Positions 1 through 8,735 of a stretch of 64,000 nt of DNA are shown one piece after another. The notes below the pieces were generated by a model. It was not told the origin of the DNA, ran no database searches, and saw nothing but the letters and a program-made list of their open reading frames with translations. This stretch comes from Clostridiales bacterium (GTDB lineage Bacteria > Bacillota > Clostridia > Saccharofermentanales > Saccharofermentanaceae). The stretch is from contig JAFVDI010000020.1 in assembly GCA_017478485.1 (NCBI GenBank), positions 1 through 64,000 on the forward strand, written 5' to 3'. The translations under genes were made by a program, and so were the position numbers. How positions within the stretch are numbered: position 1 is the first letter of the stretch; each line of letters opens with the position of its first letter.

Positions 1-174
1 CCCGGAATGGTAAATGCCGGTAAAGTTGTGGATGTAGCTTTAAAAGATGCCAGGAAGGGCAGAGATGTATCGGTGTGCTCTTTCTACTACCGTTATATGC
101 GTTTCTTAAGTAAGGTTATGCCTCACAGGCTTGAAATGAAGCTGTGGGTTAATGGAATAAAGGAATACATATGA
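1..174 (+). CDS. Short-chain dehydrogenase, C-terminal fragment (runs off window)
   Basis: Open from the first base, 57 residues to a TGA. The tail (DALKD..GRDVSV, then FYYRYMRFLSKVMPHR) resembles the C-terminus of YqjQ/DltE-like short-chain dehydrogenases, where a mobile helix closes over the cofactor. The catalytic Ser-Tyr-Lys region lies outside the window, so this rests on the tail alone. It converges on the methyltransferase gene across a 100-base gap with a hairpin. Confidence 0.5.
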   Translation, partial: PGMVNAGKVVDVALKDARKGRDVSVCSFYYRYMRFLSKVMPHRLEMKLWVNGIKEYI

Positions 175-222
175 GACTATTATAATATAAAACTGCATAT
201 CTTCTGCATCTAAATAAGATAG

Positions 223-251
223 GGGCTATCTCTTTTGTTTTGAGACAGCCC
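223..251. terminator. Hairpin between convergent genes
   Basis: A ten-position stem (GGGCTATCTC with GAGACAGCCC, one A-C mismatch) with a nine-base loop, between the stop of the dehydrogenase fragment and the stop of the methyltransferase. T-rich sequence follows on both strands, so it may work in both directions. The T runs are weak. Confidence 0.5.
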
Positions 252-277
252 ATTTAAGTTTAAGTCATGGAGATCAG

Positions 278-1063
278 TTAATATCCGAGACCTGATACCC
301 ACTCATTGACTTTGTTCTTTACATCTTCCTGTTTGTTCTGGCAGTCATTGCCCCTTATGGCGAGTCCTTTAAGTACTGTGGAACCGGGGCATGCCGAAGC
401 GAGTTTTTTGTCGAAACCTGATAATCCTGAACCTTCGTGCGTTGAGAAGGGGATCAAACGCTTACCCTTTAATGCATCTGCATTCTTCTCGAAAATAACA
501 AGCTGGGCATATCTGTCTTTTTGCACGCCGATATAACGGAAGCCCTGCTTTTCGAACCTTGATCTCATCTCTTCAGAAGAAAAGAATTCACCGTTGATGT
601 TGCGGCACATAAGATTAAGCGCTTTTCTGACCGGATGAGGGAAGGCCGGATCTGCAATATATAATCTGCCGTTTGGTTTCAGTAGGCGCAAAGCTTCCTT
701 CGTAAAAGCATCTTTATCGGGGAAATGATGGTATGCCATGCATACGGTCAGTGTATCAAAATAAGAATCATCATAAGGGGTGTCTTCACAGGAGCATTCC
801 CTTATGTCCATGTCGGGACATTTGCGGTGCGCGACTGAAAGCATCTGCGGCTCAACGTCTATGCCGTGTCCTTCTATATTTTCTAATTCACTGAAAGTCT
901 TTAAGATCGTGCCTGTTCCGCAGCCGACATCAAGGACCCTGTCGCCTTTTTTCAGGTCGGTGTATCTGTAGAGCAGCTCATAGAACCTGCGTGACATCCT
1001 GCCTTCGAAATGATCGTCGTATTTGTCAGCTCTCTTGTCGAATTTGAAATCTTTCTTTTCCAT
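278..1063 (-). CDS. Class I SAM-dependent methyltransferase
   Basis: 261 residues with a seven-strand Rossmann methyltransferase core. SAM-binding motif I (VLDVGCGTG) is at about 43-51, the ribose-binding acidic residue is in GIDVEPQML near 69, and a motif IV-like stretch is YHHFPD. It belongs to the UbiE/Methyltransf_11 group; the substrate cannot be read from sequence. It starts four bases after the stop of the EamA transporter gene, so the two are probably one transcript, and the product may modify something the transporter carries. The ribosome site is weak (AGGACC). Confidence 0.85.
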   Translation of the reverse strand: MEKKDFKFDKRADKYDDHFEGRMSRRFYELLYRYTDLKKGDRVLDVGCGTGTILKTFSELENIEGHGIDVEPQMLSVAHRKCPDMDIRECSCEDTPYDDSYFDTLTVCMAYHHFPDKDAFTKEALRLLKPNGRLYIADPAFPHPVRKALNLMCRNINGEFFSSEEMRSRFEKQGFRYIGVQKDRYAQLVIFEKNADALKGKRLIPFSTHEGSGLSGFDKKLASACPGSTVLKGLAIRGNDCQNKQEDVKNKVNEWVSGLGY

Positions 1064-1067
1064 GTCT

Positions 1068-1934
1068 TCAGGTCCTTTCTTTTTCTATGGCCAGGAATGC
1101 TCCCAGCGCCATGATGACGAATGAGATGATGAACAGCAGTGCGGGTATCTTAGGGAATAACGCAAGCGATATGAGTGCACCCATGAACGGTGCCAGGGCA
1201 TAGAATGCCGATGTCTTGGCGGCTCCTATGTAGCGCTGGGCATAGACGTATGTGTAGATGCTGAGACCGTAAGCAACAAAACCCAGGAGGAGCGCCAGCA
1301 GTATATAAGGCGTTAGAGTGAGTCGTTCTCCCGATATCAGCGCCACGATGACAGAACCGGTCCCTGAGCCGAAACCCTTGATTATCACTATCCTTGCAGG
1401 ATCCCTGTTCGAAAGCTTCCTTGTGCAGTTGTTCTCGAGTCCCCAGCAGCAGCAGGCGAGAAGAGCCAGGAGCGAATAGACCGATATGGAGAACGAAGTG
1501 ATGTCGCTTAAGGAGAGCAGGATGCTTGCGGCGGTTATCAGTGCGATCGCGATCCATAACCGGGGCGATATCTTTTCCTTGAAGATGAGAAGCGCGATGA
1601 GGGACGTGGCGACTATCTCGAAGTTATTGAGAAGGGATACCGATTCGGGCGAGGAATTCTTCAGAGCCGTCATCAGGAGGATCGGCGCCGCGATGTCCAG
1701 CACGACCATCAGTATGAGATAAGGCAGGTCGCTGTGCGTAAATGATGAATTCTCTTTACTCTTGCCCCGGGACAGTGAAGTAACGATGCTCATGCCGGCT
1801 GCGGCTCCGAGGTAGAGGAGCCCGGCCATGAAGACAGGAGGTATCTTCTCCATGAGTATCTTTGAGAACGGCGTGCTTACCGCATAGAGCAGTGCTGCGT
1901 ATACCGCATATCTGATCGCTTTGCTGTTATTCAT
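1068..1934 (-). CDS. EamA/DMT-family transporter
   Basis: 288 residues, almost wholly hydrophobic, with about ten predicted membrane helices in two similar halves, as in EamA (drug/metabolite) permeases. The start is set at the ATG before NNSKAIRYAVY because an AGGAAG site lies upstream; the longer reading runs into the operator and promoter of the divergent TetR gene. The substrate is unknown. It is transcribed away from the TetR gene and is followed by the methyltransferase. Confidence 0.82.
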   Translation of the reverse strand: MNNSKAIRYAVYAALLYAVSTPFSKILMEKIPPVFMAGLLYLGAAAGMSIVTSLSRGKSKENSSFTHSDLPYLILMVVLDIAAPILLMTALKNSSPESVSLLNNFEIVATSLIALLIFKEKISPRLWIAIALITAASILLSLSDITSFSISVYSLLALLACCCWGLENNCTRKLSNRDPARIVIIKGFGSGTGSVIVALISGERLTLTPYILLALLLGFVAYGLSIYTYVYAQRYIGAAKTSAFYALAPFMGALISLALFPKIPALLFIISFVIMALGAFLAIEKERT

Positions 1935-1947
1935 ATCCTGACACTTC

Positions 1948-1978
1948 CTGAACATCGTGTTCAGCAAAATGGTATAAT
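1948..1978 (+). promoter_or_regulatory. TetR promoter with embedded palindromic operator
   Basis: A perfect 17-base palindrome, CTGAACA-TCG-TGTTCAG (1948-1964), lies between the divergent EamA and TetR genes. It overlaps a -35-like TGAACA (1949-1954), which stands 18 bases from an extended -10, TGGTATAAT (1970-1978), pointing at the TetR gene. This is the expected layout for an autorepressed TetR gene that also controls its neighbour. Confidence 0.65.
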
Positions 1979-2059
1979 CAGCGGTATGAGCAAACAATAA
2001 TCAGACTTTCCGATTTGTCAGTTATTGAACATTTCGGCGAAAATGTACGGTAAGCGAAG

Positions 2060-2614
2060 ATGGACAGACGGCAGCAAAAGACCAGGACGGCAATATACGA
2101 TGCGCTTACAAAGCTTTTGAGAAAAAGGCGCTTCGAAGACATTACGGTGCAGGAGATAATCGATGAGGCAAACATCGGAAGGAGCACTTTCTATTCTCAT
2201 TTCGAGACCAAGGACGAACTCCTCGAACAGATGTGTGAAGAGATGTTCTCGCATGTTTTTTCAGATACGCTGCTGCCTGAGAAGAGCCACGATTTCTCGG
2301 CCAACCACGATGAACTTAAGGCACTTCTCGAGCACATCCTCTGGCACATCAAGGATCACGAGGACAACATCAGCTCGATCATGCAGGGAGAGTCGGAAAA
2401 ACTCTTTACGCGCTATTTCTCAGGCTATCTTGAAGATGCATTCGGTGAAATGATCTCAAATATTGACATAGATGTGTCTGCTGAATTCAAGAAGCAGTTT
2501 GTCACAGGAAGCTTTATAAATACAGTCAAATGGTGGATCGCAAACGGTCTCACACAAAGCCCGGGCGAGATAATTGACGCGTATTTTAAGTGCCTGATCA
2601 GAAGATATACCTGA
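2060..2614 (+). CDS. TetR/AcrR-family transcriptional regulator
   Basis: 184 residues. The N-terminal helix-turn-helix is typical of TetR (ITVQEIIDEANIGRSTFYSHFETKDELLEQ in segments, residues about 28-56). The C-terminal ligand domain matches the group found as TetR_C_33-like regulators in Firmicutes. The MFS gene follows after 20 bases and is probably cotranscribed. The palindrome at 1948-1964 is the likely operator, so this protein probably represses itself, the MFS transporter and perhaps the EamA gene. The inducer is unknown. Confidence 0.88.
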   Translation: MDRRQQKTRTAIYDALTKLLRKRRFEDITVQEIIDEANIGRSTFYSHFETKDELLEQMCEEMFSHVFSDTLLPEKSHDFSANHDELKALLEHILWHIKDHEDNISSIMQGESEKLFTRYFSGYLEDAFGEMISNIDIDVSAEFKKQFVTGSFINTVKWWIANGLTQSPGEIIDAYFKCLIRRYT

Positions 2615-2634
2615 AGGTGTGAAATAATAGATTA

Positions 2635-3807
2635 ATGGTTACACTTCTTTTGATCGTCATTTACATTGCTTTTATCGGTCTTGGCATTCCGGATTCCCTG
2701 TTCGGGACCGCCTGGCCTGCCATCTATGCGGAATATGGTCTTCCGATCTCTCTCGGCGGAGTAATAACGACGGTTACTTTTATCGGAACAACAATATCAA
2801 GCCTGCTTAGCGCCAGGCTTATCAGGAAGTTCGGAACAGCCCGCCTGACGGCCGGATGTACTCTTATTACAGCGCTGGCGCTGCTTGGCTTCTCGCTCTC
2901 GCACAGTTTTGTTATCCTGATCATCCTGGCTATTCCTCTGGGACTGGGCGCAGGTTCCATAGATACCGCGCTCAACAATTATGTGGCCTCTCACTACAAT
3001 GCCTCCCAGATGAGCTTTCTGCACTGCTTTTATGGAATCGGTGTAACGGTAAGCCCTTTTATACTTACCCTTGTGTTCAGAAACGGTACCAATTGGAGAA
3101 GGGGTTACGGCATTGCCACGATAATTCAGTTTGCAATTGCGGCGGTAGTGATCTTTTCGCTTCCGCTCTGGAATAAAGTCAGAGATAAGAATGAGATCTC
3201 TGAAAGCGATATTAAGAGCCTGTCCGTTATCGAAGCGTCAAAGATACGCGGCGTTAAAGTTATGTGGCTTTTGTTCTTCTGTACCTGCTCGATAGAACTT
3301 ACCGTCGGAGCTTGGAGCAGCACTTTCCTGGTAGAGAGCAGAGGCGCGACAGAGGAGCTTGCAGCGAGGACGGTAACTTTCTACTATCTCGGAATGACTT
3401 TGGGAAGATTCCTGTCAGGCATCCTGGCCCGCAAGATACACAGCCGTACGATAATAACGATCGGTTCTGCCGTATTGGGCACAGCGCTTATTACGCTTGT
3501 CATCGCGAATAACAGTTATGTTGCCATAGCGGCTCTGTTCCTTATCGGATTAGGCAACGGACCGATGTTCCCGAATCTTAATTTCCTGACGCCCGAGCAA
3601 TTCGGTGAAGACCTTTCGGCAGCACTTATCGGTGCGCAGATGGCAGTTGCCAACGTTGCAATTGTCATAACACCGCTTCTTTTCGGTTTCCTCGGGCAGG
3701 CACTGGGAATGGGCTTATTCGGATACTTCCTGTTGTTCTTTTATGTATTCCTTGTAGCGGGCGTAATACTCAACAGAAGGCAGTTCAAAAAGAACGGGAT
3801 GGTATAA
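2635..3807 (+). CDS. MFS transporter
   Basis: 390 residues with twelve hydrophobic helices and a central cytoplasmic loop (KVRDKNEISES). A motif-A-like segment (YYLGMTLGRFLSG) opens the second half. The overall pattern resembles FucP/YbjJ-like facilitators with a conserved GLGNGPMFPN stretch. Substrate could be a sugar or a toxic compound; the preceding TetR gene favours inducible efflux or uptake. Start ATG is 20 bases after the TetR stop with an AAGGTG site. Confidence 0.85.
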   Translation: MVTLLLIVIYIAFIGLGIPDSLFGTAWPAIYAEYGLPISLGGVITTVTFIGTTISSLLSARLIRKFGTARLTAGCTLITALALLGFSLSHSFVILIILAIPLGLGAGSIDTALNNYVASHYNASQMSFLHCFYGIGVTVSPFILTLVFRNGTNWRRGYGIATIIQFAIAAVVIFSLPLWNKVRDKNEISESDIKSLSVIEASKIRGVKVMWLLFFCTCSIELTVGAWSSTFLVESRGATEELAARTVTFYYLGMTLGRFLSGILARKIHSRTIITIGSAVLGTALITLVIANNSYVAIAALFLIGLGNGPMFPNLNFLTPEQFGEDLSAALIGAQMAVANVAIVITPLLFGFLGQALGMGLFGYFLLFFYVFLVAGVILNRRQFKKNGMV

Positions 3808-3863
3808 TTATCTTGTTTGAAGAAGAGATCCGTAGTCCTGACCCTGTTATGGAGGATAGAAAA

Positions 3864-3890
3864 ATGAAAATGTTTATAGCACTGATCTGA
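3864..3890 (+). other. Eight-codon leader ORF
   Basis: ATG with a good GGAGG site eight bases upstream encodes only MKMFIALI before TGA, in the leader of the following lipoprotein gene. An extended -10 (TGGTATAAT, 3800-3808) lies upstream. It could be a leader peptide or the remains of a signal peptide. No protein function is claimed. Confidence 0.25.
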
Positions 3891-3917
3891 GCGGCATTAA
3901 GTTTCAGGGGTGATGAC

Positions 3918-4685
3918 ATGAAAAGGATGTTTTCGAAAATGCTGGTGTCAGCAGTACTGATGACTTCGGTCTTCTCTTTTGCTGCGTGCGGAGACGGAAC
4001 ACACAGCGCGATCACTTCAAACTGGAAGTTCGAATCGGTCTCATCAGGCGGAAAGACGACCAGAGCCGCAGACCTCAAAGAAGATGACCGGCCGATGATC
4101 ACCATTGACGAAGACGGGCAGAACAAGGGCGAATATATGGTCATCTACCGTCAGAGCGGCAAGAACCATAGGGCTTCTATGTCTATGGATAACGGTAAAT
4201 ACCGCATTGATTATGTCGATTCGGACAAAGACATGATCGCCAGCGTATATCACAACAAACTGACTCTTACGATCGATGGCAGCAAGTCAGGATCGAGCAT
4301 TGTTTTCGTTCATACTATTGAAGATGTCCTGATCCCGGCGGATGACGATAAGCCCGCCCCTGATTATATGAAGGCGAAGATGACCGATAAGGGCAAGGTC
4401 GAGATCACCAATGAAGGTGACAGCGAATATATGTACGGCAGATTCTACCAGCTCGAAGTCCAAAAGAACGGAAAGTGGTGCTATGCCAGGGCTATAGAAT
4501 CATTTGTCTGGACCGCGGAGGGTATAATCCTTCCCGCAGGCGGATCAAAAACTGAGCAATACGATCTGTCGCACTACGGAAATTTAAAGCCGGGTGAATA
4601 CAGGCTCGCAGTAGGCGCACAGAATGCATGCATCTATGCTTACTTCACCGTTAACGCGGACGGATCGTTCTCATATCCTAATTGA
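3918..4685 (+). CDS. Lipoprotein with C-terminal Ig-like domain
   Basis: 255 residues. A lipoprotein signal ends at FSFAAC (Cys 24). The middle carries a DUF-like beta-rich segment of unknown role. The last ~110 residues (from about KMTDKGKVEITNEG, through KNGKWCYAR, to GNLKPGEYRLAV) match the pattern of the bacterial immunoglobulin-like domains found on Firmicute surface lipoproteins. The product probably sits on the outer face of the membrane. Start chosen for the AGGGGTG site. Confidence 0.65.
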   Translation: MKRMFSKMLVSAVLMTSVFSFAACGDGTHSAITSNWKFESVSSGGKTTRAADLKEDDRPMITIDEDGQNKGEYMVIYRQSGKNHRASMSMDNGKYRIDYVDSDKDMIASVYHNKLTLTIDGSKSGSSIVFVHTIEDVLIPADDDKPAPDYMKAKMTDKGKVEITNEGDSEYMYGRFYQLEVQKNGKWCYARAIESFVWTAEGIILPAGGSKTEQYDLSHYGNLKPGEYRLAVGAQNACIYAYFTVNADGSFSYPN

Positions 4686-4757
4686 TCTGTAACACAAAAT
4701 CTAACACACAGTAATCGGTATTTCCATGGTTCAAGCTCAGCAGATAAGGACAGGAAA

Positions 4758-5273
4758 ATGACATCAATTGTAAATCCGGATTATCAGTACTACAAAAAAC
4801 TCGAAGGCACATGGAAAGATTCGAATGGCTCATGCGAAGCTGTTCTAAACAGCGCTGCCGGAATAGAGATACGGTATGCGTCCGGAAAGCTTGCCTCCTC
4901 ATACGGCGTAACGGATGCCATGCAGCTCCGGCTGAACCAGGGCGGAATGATGCTCGGAATGATGGCAGCGGCTTACACGGTCCATGACGGTGAAGAGATA
5001 AAGATACATCTGAATAACGGCGTTGTATATGAGGGCGAAAAGGCGATAAGCAGAGTGTCGGAGGCCTGGTATGGCAACGGAGAGCTTCACCTGGAGATAA
5101 TGGATCTTTTTGACGGACATACCGATAACATAGTCCTTACGAGAGTTAAAGAAGACGAAGTTCCCCTCGCTGAAGGTGAATATCAATGTTCCTGCGGGTA
5201 CAGGGGAGAAGTTGGGAGATTCTGTCCGAACTGCGGCCGGAGATGCACAAAAACAGGCACTAGAGGGGCATGA
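4758..5273 (+). CDS. Zinc-ribbon protein, apparently cut short by an in-frame TGA
   Basis: 171 residues: an unrecognised beta-rich N-terminal domain, then a C-terminal zinc ribbon with CSCG and FCPNCGRRC (about 150-165). The reading frame closes at TGA 5271-5273, but the same frame continues with a short Lys/Ser linker and one clear membrane helix (see 5274-5381). A zinc ribbon followed by a Lys/Ser linker and a single helix is a common architecture in Clostridia. The stop therefore looks like a recent nonsense mutation or a readthrough point. Start has AAGGACAGG upstream. Confidence 0.6.
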   Translation: MTSIVNPDYQYYKKLEGTWKDSNGSCEAVLNSAAGIEIRYASGKLASSYGVTDAMQLRLNQGGMMLGMMAAAYTVHDGEEIKIHLNNGVVYEGEKAISRVSEAWYGNGELHLEIMDLFDGHTDNIVLTRVKEDEVPLAEGEYQCSCGYRGEVGRFCPNCGRRCTKTGTRGA

Positions 5274-5381
5274 TCAAAGAAAAGCAGCAAGTATGTTATT
5301 ATTGCCATCTTGATCTTGGCTCTGTTTGCTGCCCGGTTTGTATTCAGCCGGTTCGGGTTTTCGATGAGGCTCCTCTTTTAA
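5274..5381 (+). pseudogene. Severed C-terminal membrane helix of the zinc-ribbon gene
   Basis: In frame after the TGA, 35 codons encode SKKSSKYVIIAILILALF and the rest of a hydrophobic helix, ending at TAA 5379-5381. There is no start or ribosome site of its own. A competing reading is a 40-residue ORF in another frame (5270-5392, ATG overlapping the TGA) that contains CYYC and CCPVC; its zinc-finger look may be chance. Confidence 0.45.
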
Positions 5382-5410
5382 CGGAGTGTTAGATAAAAAA
5401 GCAATAATGG

Positions 5411-5416
5411 TATAAT
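5411..5416 (+). promoter_or_regulatory. Extended -10 promoter before the ketopantoate reductase-like gene
   Basis: TATAAT preceded by ATGG, the same TGG-TATAAT form seen before several genes here (1970, 3800, 36228 on the minus strand). No good -35 is visible. A small hairpin (AATCAC with GTGATT) follows directly. Confidence 0.4.
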
Positions 5417-5562
5417 CACCTTGCCTGAGGGTGTGATTCCTGAATTCAGCTATCAAAAGGATCAGTTAAGAATTGTTAAGAAACAGGTAAGGAATGATCT
5501 CTTCTGTTAGGCTAGAATATTGGCGTCAGATCACATACATGATTAACATACGGGGCTAGAAG

Positions 5563-6516
5563 ATGAAGATTGCGGTTTTAGGATTAGGCGTTATCGGGAC
5601 AACATATGCATATGCTTTTCAGAAGGCAGGTTGTGAGACATATCACATCGTAAGGCCCGGCAAAGAAGTCAGGACAGAGATCCCGGTACATCTTCTTGAC
5701 GGAAGATATAACCAGAAGGGCGAAGAGAAGGACGGAACATATAACGTAAGACTAGCTTCGGAAAATGAGACTTTCGACTTCATCCTGATAAGTGTTGCAA
5801 GCGGCAAGCTTGAAGCTGCCATGGAGACTTTGCGTGAGAGGGATCTTAAGGGAACGGTCATCCTCTTCTGCAATTTCTGGAACGGTCGCAAAGAAGTCGA
5901 AAAGATAGTAGGAGACTATGAATACATCACTGCTTTCCCGACGGCAGGCGGCCATATGCAAAAGGACGGAAAGCTTAACTGTGTTCTTTTCGACCATATT
6001 ATGCTTGAGGGCCGAGACAAAGCAAAGATCCATAATTACGACGATCTTATCGCGCTTCTTGATTCGGCTGACATCAAGCAGGAGATACCCCATGACATGT
6101 TCGAATGGATATGGGTTCACATGGCAATAAACGCCGGTGTAACGTCGACCGCTGCCCGTGAAGGTAAGATCGATGACCCCAACCGTCTTGCAAGGGAACT
6201 TATGGCTGATTCAAAAGCTCTGTCCATGGCGGTCAAGTGCATAAGAGAGACACTTAAGACTGTCAGTGCCAGAGGAGTGGATCTGAAGAAATACAATAAT
6301 GAGATATTCGCTTATAAGATACCTGCGGGCATTGCCGGGATCGCCATGAAAAGGCTTTTCGCAGGCAATGAGCTTACTTCGAGGATCATGACGCTTCATA
6401 ATGACGTCAGCGACATTATGTACGGCTGCCGCTGCGTGTATGATGAAGGCAAAAAACACGGTCTTTCCCTTCCCTTGTTCTATGGCAATATGGACAGGGT
6501 GTTTGCGGCATTATAA
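5563..6516 (+). CDS. Ketopantoate reductase family (ApbA/PanE-like) oxidoreductase
   Basis: 317 residues. An N-terminal Rossmann fold begins with GLGVIG (about 7-12), the NADP-binding glycine motif, and a C-terminal helical domain follows, as in PanE. PanE reduces 2-dehydropantoate to pantoate in coenzyme A synthesis, but many clostridial paralogs have unknown substrates. No pantothenate genes are nearby, so the family call is safe and the reaction is not. It stands alone between promoters. Confidence 0.7.
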   Translation: MKIAVLGLGVIGTTYAYAFQKAGCETYHIVRPGKEVRTEIPVHLLDGRYNQKGEEKDGTYNVRLASENETFDFILISVASGKLEAAMETLRERDLKGTVILFCNFWNGRKEVEKIVGDYEYITAFPTAGGHMQKDGKLNCVLFDHIMLEGRDKAKIHNYDDLIALLDSADIKQEIPHDMFEWIWVHMAINAGVTSTAAREGKIDDPNRLARELMADSKALSMAVKCIRETLKTVSARGVDLKKYNNEIFAYKIPAGIAGIAMKRLFAGNELTSRIMTLHNDVSDIMYGCRCVYDEGKKHGLSLPLFYGNMDRVFAAL

Positions 6517-6564
6517 AAAGCATTATTCCGGCTCAAGTTTCAGGCACAGGTCAGGAGGAACGCC

Positions 6565-6681
6565 ATGAAGAACTTCAAGCTGCTGGTCATACTAACCGGA
6601 TTCTTATCAGCTCTGTTCAGATTCGGGATTTTTATCATTCTCGGCATAATACTTGTCGTGATAGGACTCGCAGGGATCTGA
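6565..6681 (+). CDS. Small hydrophobic protein
   Basis: 38 codons with a strong AGGAGG site six bases before the ATG. After MKNFKLL come hydrophobic stretches able to form one or two membrane helices (FGIFIILGIILVVIGLAGI at the C-terminus). It lies 49 bases after the PanE-like gene and may be cotranscribed. No family is recognised. The strong ribosome site is the main support. Confidence 0.5.
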   Translation: MKNFKLLVILTGFLSALFRFGIFIILGIILVVIGLAGI

Positions 6682-6788
6682 AGATATTTGTTGAGTGCAC
6701 AGGTTGAAATGCCTGATTACGGCAAAGGATATCCTGAAGTGTTCTATGTTTTTGATCTGTAGATCCCGGAATCTGATGTTTGTTTCGA

Positions 6789-6797
6789 TGTTATAAT
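6789..6797 (+). promoter_or_regulatory. Extended -10 promoter
   Basis: TGT followed by TATAAT, 35 bases before the phosphoesterase start. No convincing -35 hexamer. Confidence 0.45.
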
Positions 6798-6831
6798 GAA
6801 CGGGAAATAAAGTCTTAGAGGGATAGAGAGG

Positions 6832-7434
6832 ATGAGAAACTGGTATACGGCAGATACGCATTTCGGTGATGATTCAAATGACATCCTGATCCGCGACATG
6901 CGTCCGTTCAAAGATATAACCGAATATACAAAAGAGCAGGTCAGGATCTGGAATGCGCAGGCGTCTGCTGATGACACTATCTATGTGATAGGAGATTTCT
7001 GCAATTATAATGTTCACGAAAAGGGTTTCAGGAGCGGACTTGCCGTATCCAGGCTCGTTAACGCTCATATTGTCTTAATAACCGGAAACTCCGAAGAGCG
7101 CGTTATAGATGAACATTTTGACGGCGACTTTGACAGATTCAGAGAGTACTGCCTGACGGATCCTGCGTTCAAATTCGATGATGTTATCAGGAACGCTTAC
7201 GTCGATATAAACGGCATAAGATTCTTCCTGACACACAAGCCTTCTGATCATGATAAAACATGCCTGACGCTGTTCGGCCATGTCCACAGGGGATTAGGAT
7301 TATACCGTCCGTTCGGATTTAATATGGGCACGGATGTCAATAATTTCCGTATGTTCAGTGACGATGACATAATGTTCCTGATGAAGCAGAAAAGAGACTG
7401 GTGGGACAACGATCCCGATATCAACTGCAACTAG
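6832..7434 (+). CDS. Metallophosphoesterase
   Basis: 200 residues of the calcineurin-like fold. Metal-binding blocks appear in order: TADTHFGD (Asp and His near 7-9), IGDFCN (Asp near 56), TGNSEE (the usual GNHD block with the His replaced by Ser), FLTHKP and FGHVHRG. Close relatives are small cytosolic phosphoesterases often found on phages and plasmids; they hydrolyse phosphodiesters or monoesters. The GNS in place of GNH is a deviation that could lower activity or shift the proton donor. Confidence 0.8.
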   Translation: MRNWYTADTHFGDDSNDILIRDMRPFKDITEYTKEQVRIWNAQASADDTIYVIGDFCNYNVHEKGFRSGLAVSRLVNAHIVLITGNSEERVIDEHFDGDFDRFREYCLTDPAFKFDDVIRNAYVDINGIRFFLTHKPSDHDKTCLTLFGHVHRGLGLYRPFGFNMGTDVNNFRMFSDDDIMFLMKQKRDWWDNDPDINCN

Positions 7435-7494
7435 ATCAAAAGCAAGACTTTCAGACTGAATAGGGTTGTTTATATGTGTTTGATATGTGACCCC

Positions 7495-7525
7495 TTGACT
7501 CTCCCCTTAGGGAACCCATTAGCAT
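7495..7525 (+). promoter_or_regulatory. MerR-type promoter with 19-bp spacer
   Basis: TTGACT (7495-7500) and TAGCAT (7520-7525) are separated by 19 bases that contain the dyad CTCCCCTTAGGG. An overlong spacer with this dyad is the hallmark of promoters activated by MerR-family proteins through DNA distortion. The MerR gene starts 31 bases downstream, so it is probably autoregulated. Confidence 0.75.
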
Positions 7526-7556
7526 GGGGCTATCAAACAGACAGGAGGTCATAAAA

Positions 7557-8735
7557 ATGGATGACAAAATGACATCAGGAGAGATCGCAAAGAAGGCCGG
7601 TGTATCCCAGAAGGCAGTACGCCTGTACGATGAAAAGGGCCTTTTGAAGCCCACGGACTATTCCGACGGAAACTACCGTCTCTACGACAAGGAAGCTCTT
7701 CAGGTCTTAGAGAAGATCGTAGCTTTGAAGCGCATCGGTTTCTCTTTGGAAGAGATCCGCGACAACCTCACATCAGGTGATGCAAAGGACATCGAAGAAG
7801 CGCTCAGGATGCAGCTCGCGGTAATGGAGGAGAAGCGCTATAAGATCGAAATGGTCATCGATGCGATCAAGAGAACACTTGCACAGAAGGAAGAAGCTCT
7901 TGACTGGGACGATGTTGCAAGGATCGTTCAGAACGTAACACTGGACCAGGCAGCAGACCTTGCTCACTGGAAATCACTGCAGCGCACCATCAGCGAAGAC
8001 TGGTATGTTCAGCTGTTCAGAACGATGGACTTCGCGGCAGGTGAGAAGGTCCTGGACCTGGGCTGCGGATTTTCCAAGATCTGGAGAAACAACTGGGACA
8101 TCATTCCCGAAGGAACAAAGATCTATGCTTACGATCTGCCGGGCAGCTGGGCTGAAGATTTCGAGAAATTCATAGCAGAGAACAAGGGATCACTTCCCAA
8201 AAATGTTGCGATCGACCTCGTTTATGCAGATCTCGATAAGGAAGCTTCGTGGAAGAAGATCGATAAAGAGCAGAAGTACGACCGCATCATTGCGCATTAT
8301 ATCGACAATGAGGTACGCAATATCGAAGCTATCGTAGAGAAGTCAAGTAAAGTCCTGAACAAGGACGGTTTCTTCTCCATTAACGGACCTGAAGTAAGAG
8401 TATGGGATACGTTCCTGAAGGACGCGATGAAAGAAGCCGGCATTGAGGAGAATTTCCTTGACGAAAAGATCGCTGCATGCATTGCTGAGCACGACGAATA
8501 TATGGAGATGTTAGGAAAGTATTTTAAGAAGGTTGAGTCTATCGAATTGCACAACTCATTCCGCTTTGTTGACGTGGACGACATCTTTGAGTGTTTCCAG
8601 AGAAGGAACGAAACACAGGCAAAGTTTTTCTCTGTTAACGAGAAGAAGATCAAGGAATACTTTGCTGAAAGAATAGCCAAAGACGGAGAGATAATAATCA
8701 CCACAAATTCACACTTTCAGCACTGTTTTATCTGA
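7557..8735 (+). CDS. MerR regulator fused to a SAM-dependent methyltransferase
   Basis: 392 residues. Residues 1-75 are a MerR winged helix (TSGEIAKKAGVSQKAVRLYDEKGLLKP in segments, GNYRLYD), followed by a coiled linker (about 80-125). A class I methyltransferase domain from about 165 carries VLDLGCGFSKIW and AYDLPG. The regulator may sense the same compound that the enzyme methylates, as in MerR proteins fused to effector domains. Start is the ATG at 7557 with an AGGAGG site; an upstream ATG falls inside the -10. The C-terminus may be frameshifted (see 8700-8806). Confidence 0.8.
   Translation: MDDKMTSGEIAKKAGVSQKAVRLYDEKGLLKPTDYSDGNYRLYDKEALQVLEKIVALKRIGFSLEEIRDNLTSGDAKDIEEALRMQLAVMEEKRYKIEMVIDAIKRTLAQKEEALDWDDVARIVQNVTLDQAADLAHWKSLQRTISEDWYVQLFRTMDFAAGEKVLDLGCGFSKIWRNNWDIIPEGTKIYAYDLPGSWAEDFEKFIAENKGSLPKNVAIDLVYADLDKEASWKKIDKEQKYDRIIAHYIDNEVRNIEAIVEKSSKVLNKDGFFSINGPEVRVWDTFLKDAMKEAGIEENFLDEKIAACIAEHDEYMEMLGKYFKKVESIELHNSFRFVDVDDIFECFQRRNETQAKFFSVNEKKIKEYFAERIAKDGEIIITTNSHFQHCFI

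Noticed and set aside
5271..5273. TGA read as a sense codon
   Set aside because: Many intact genes in the window end in TGA, so the standard code holds; any readthrough would be local.
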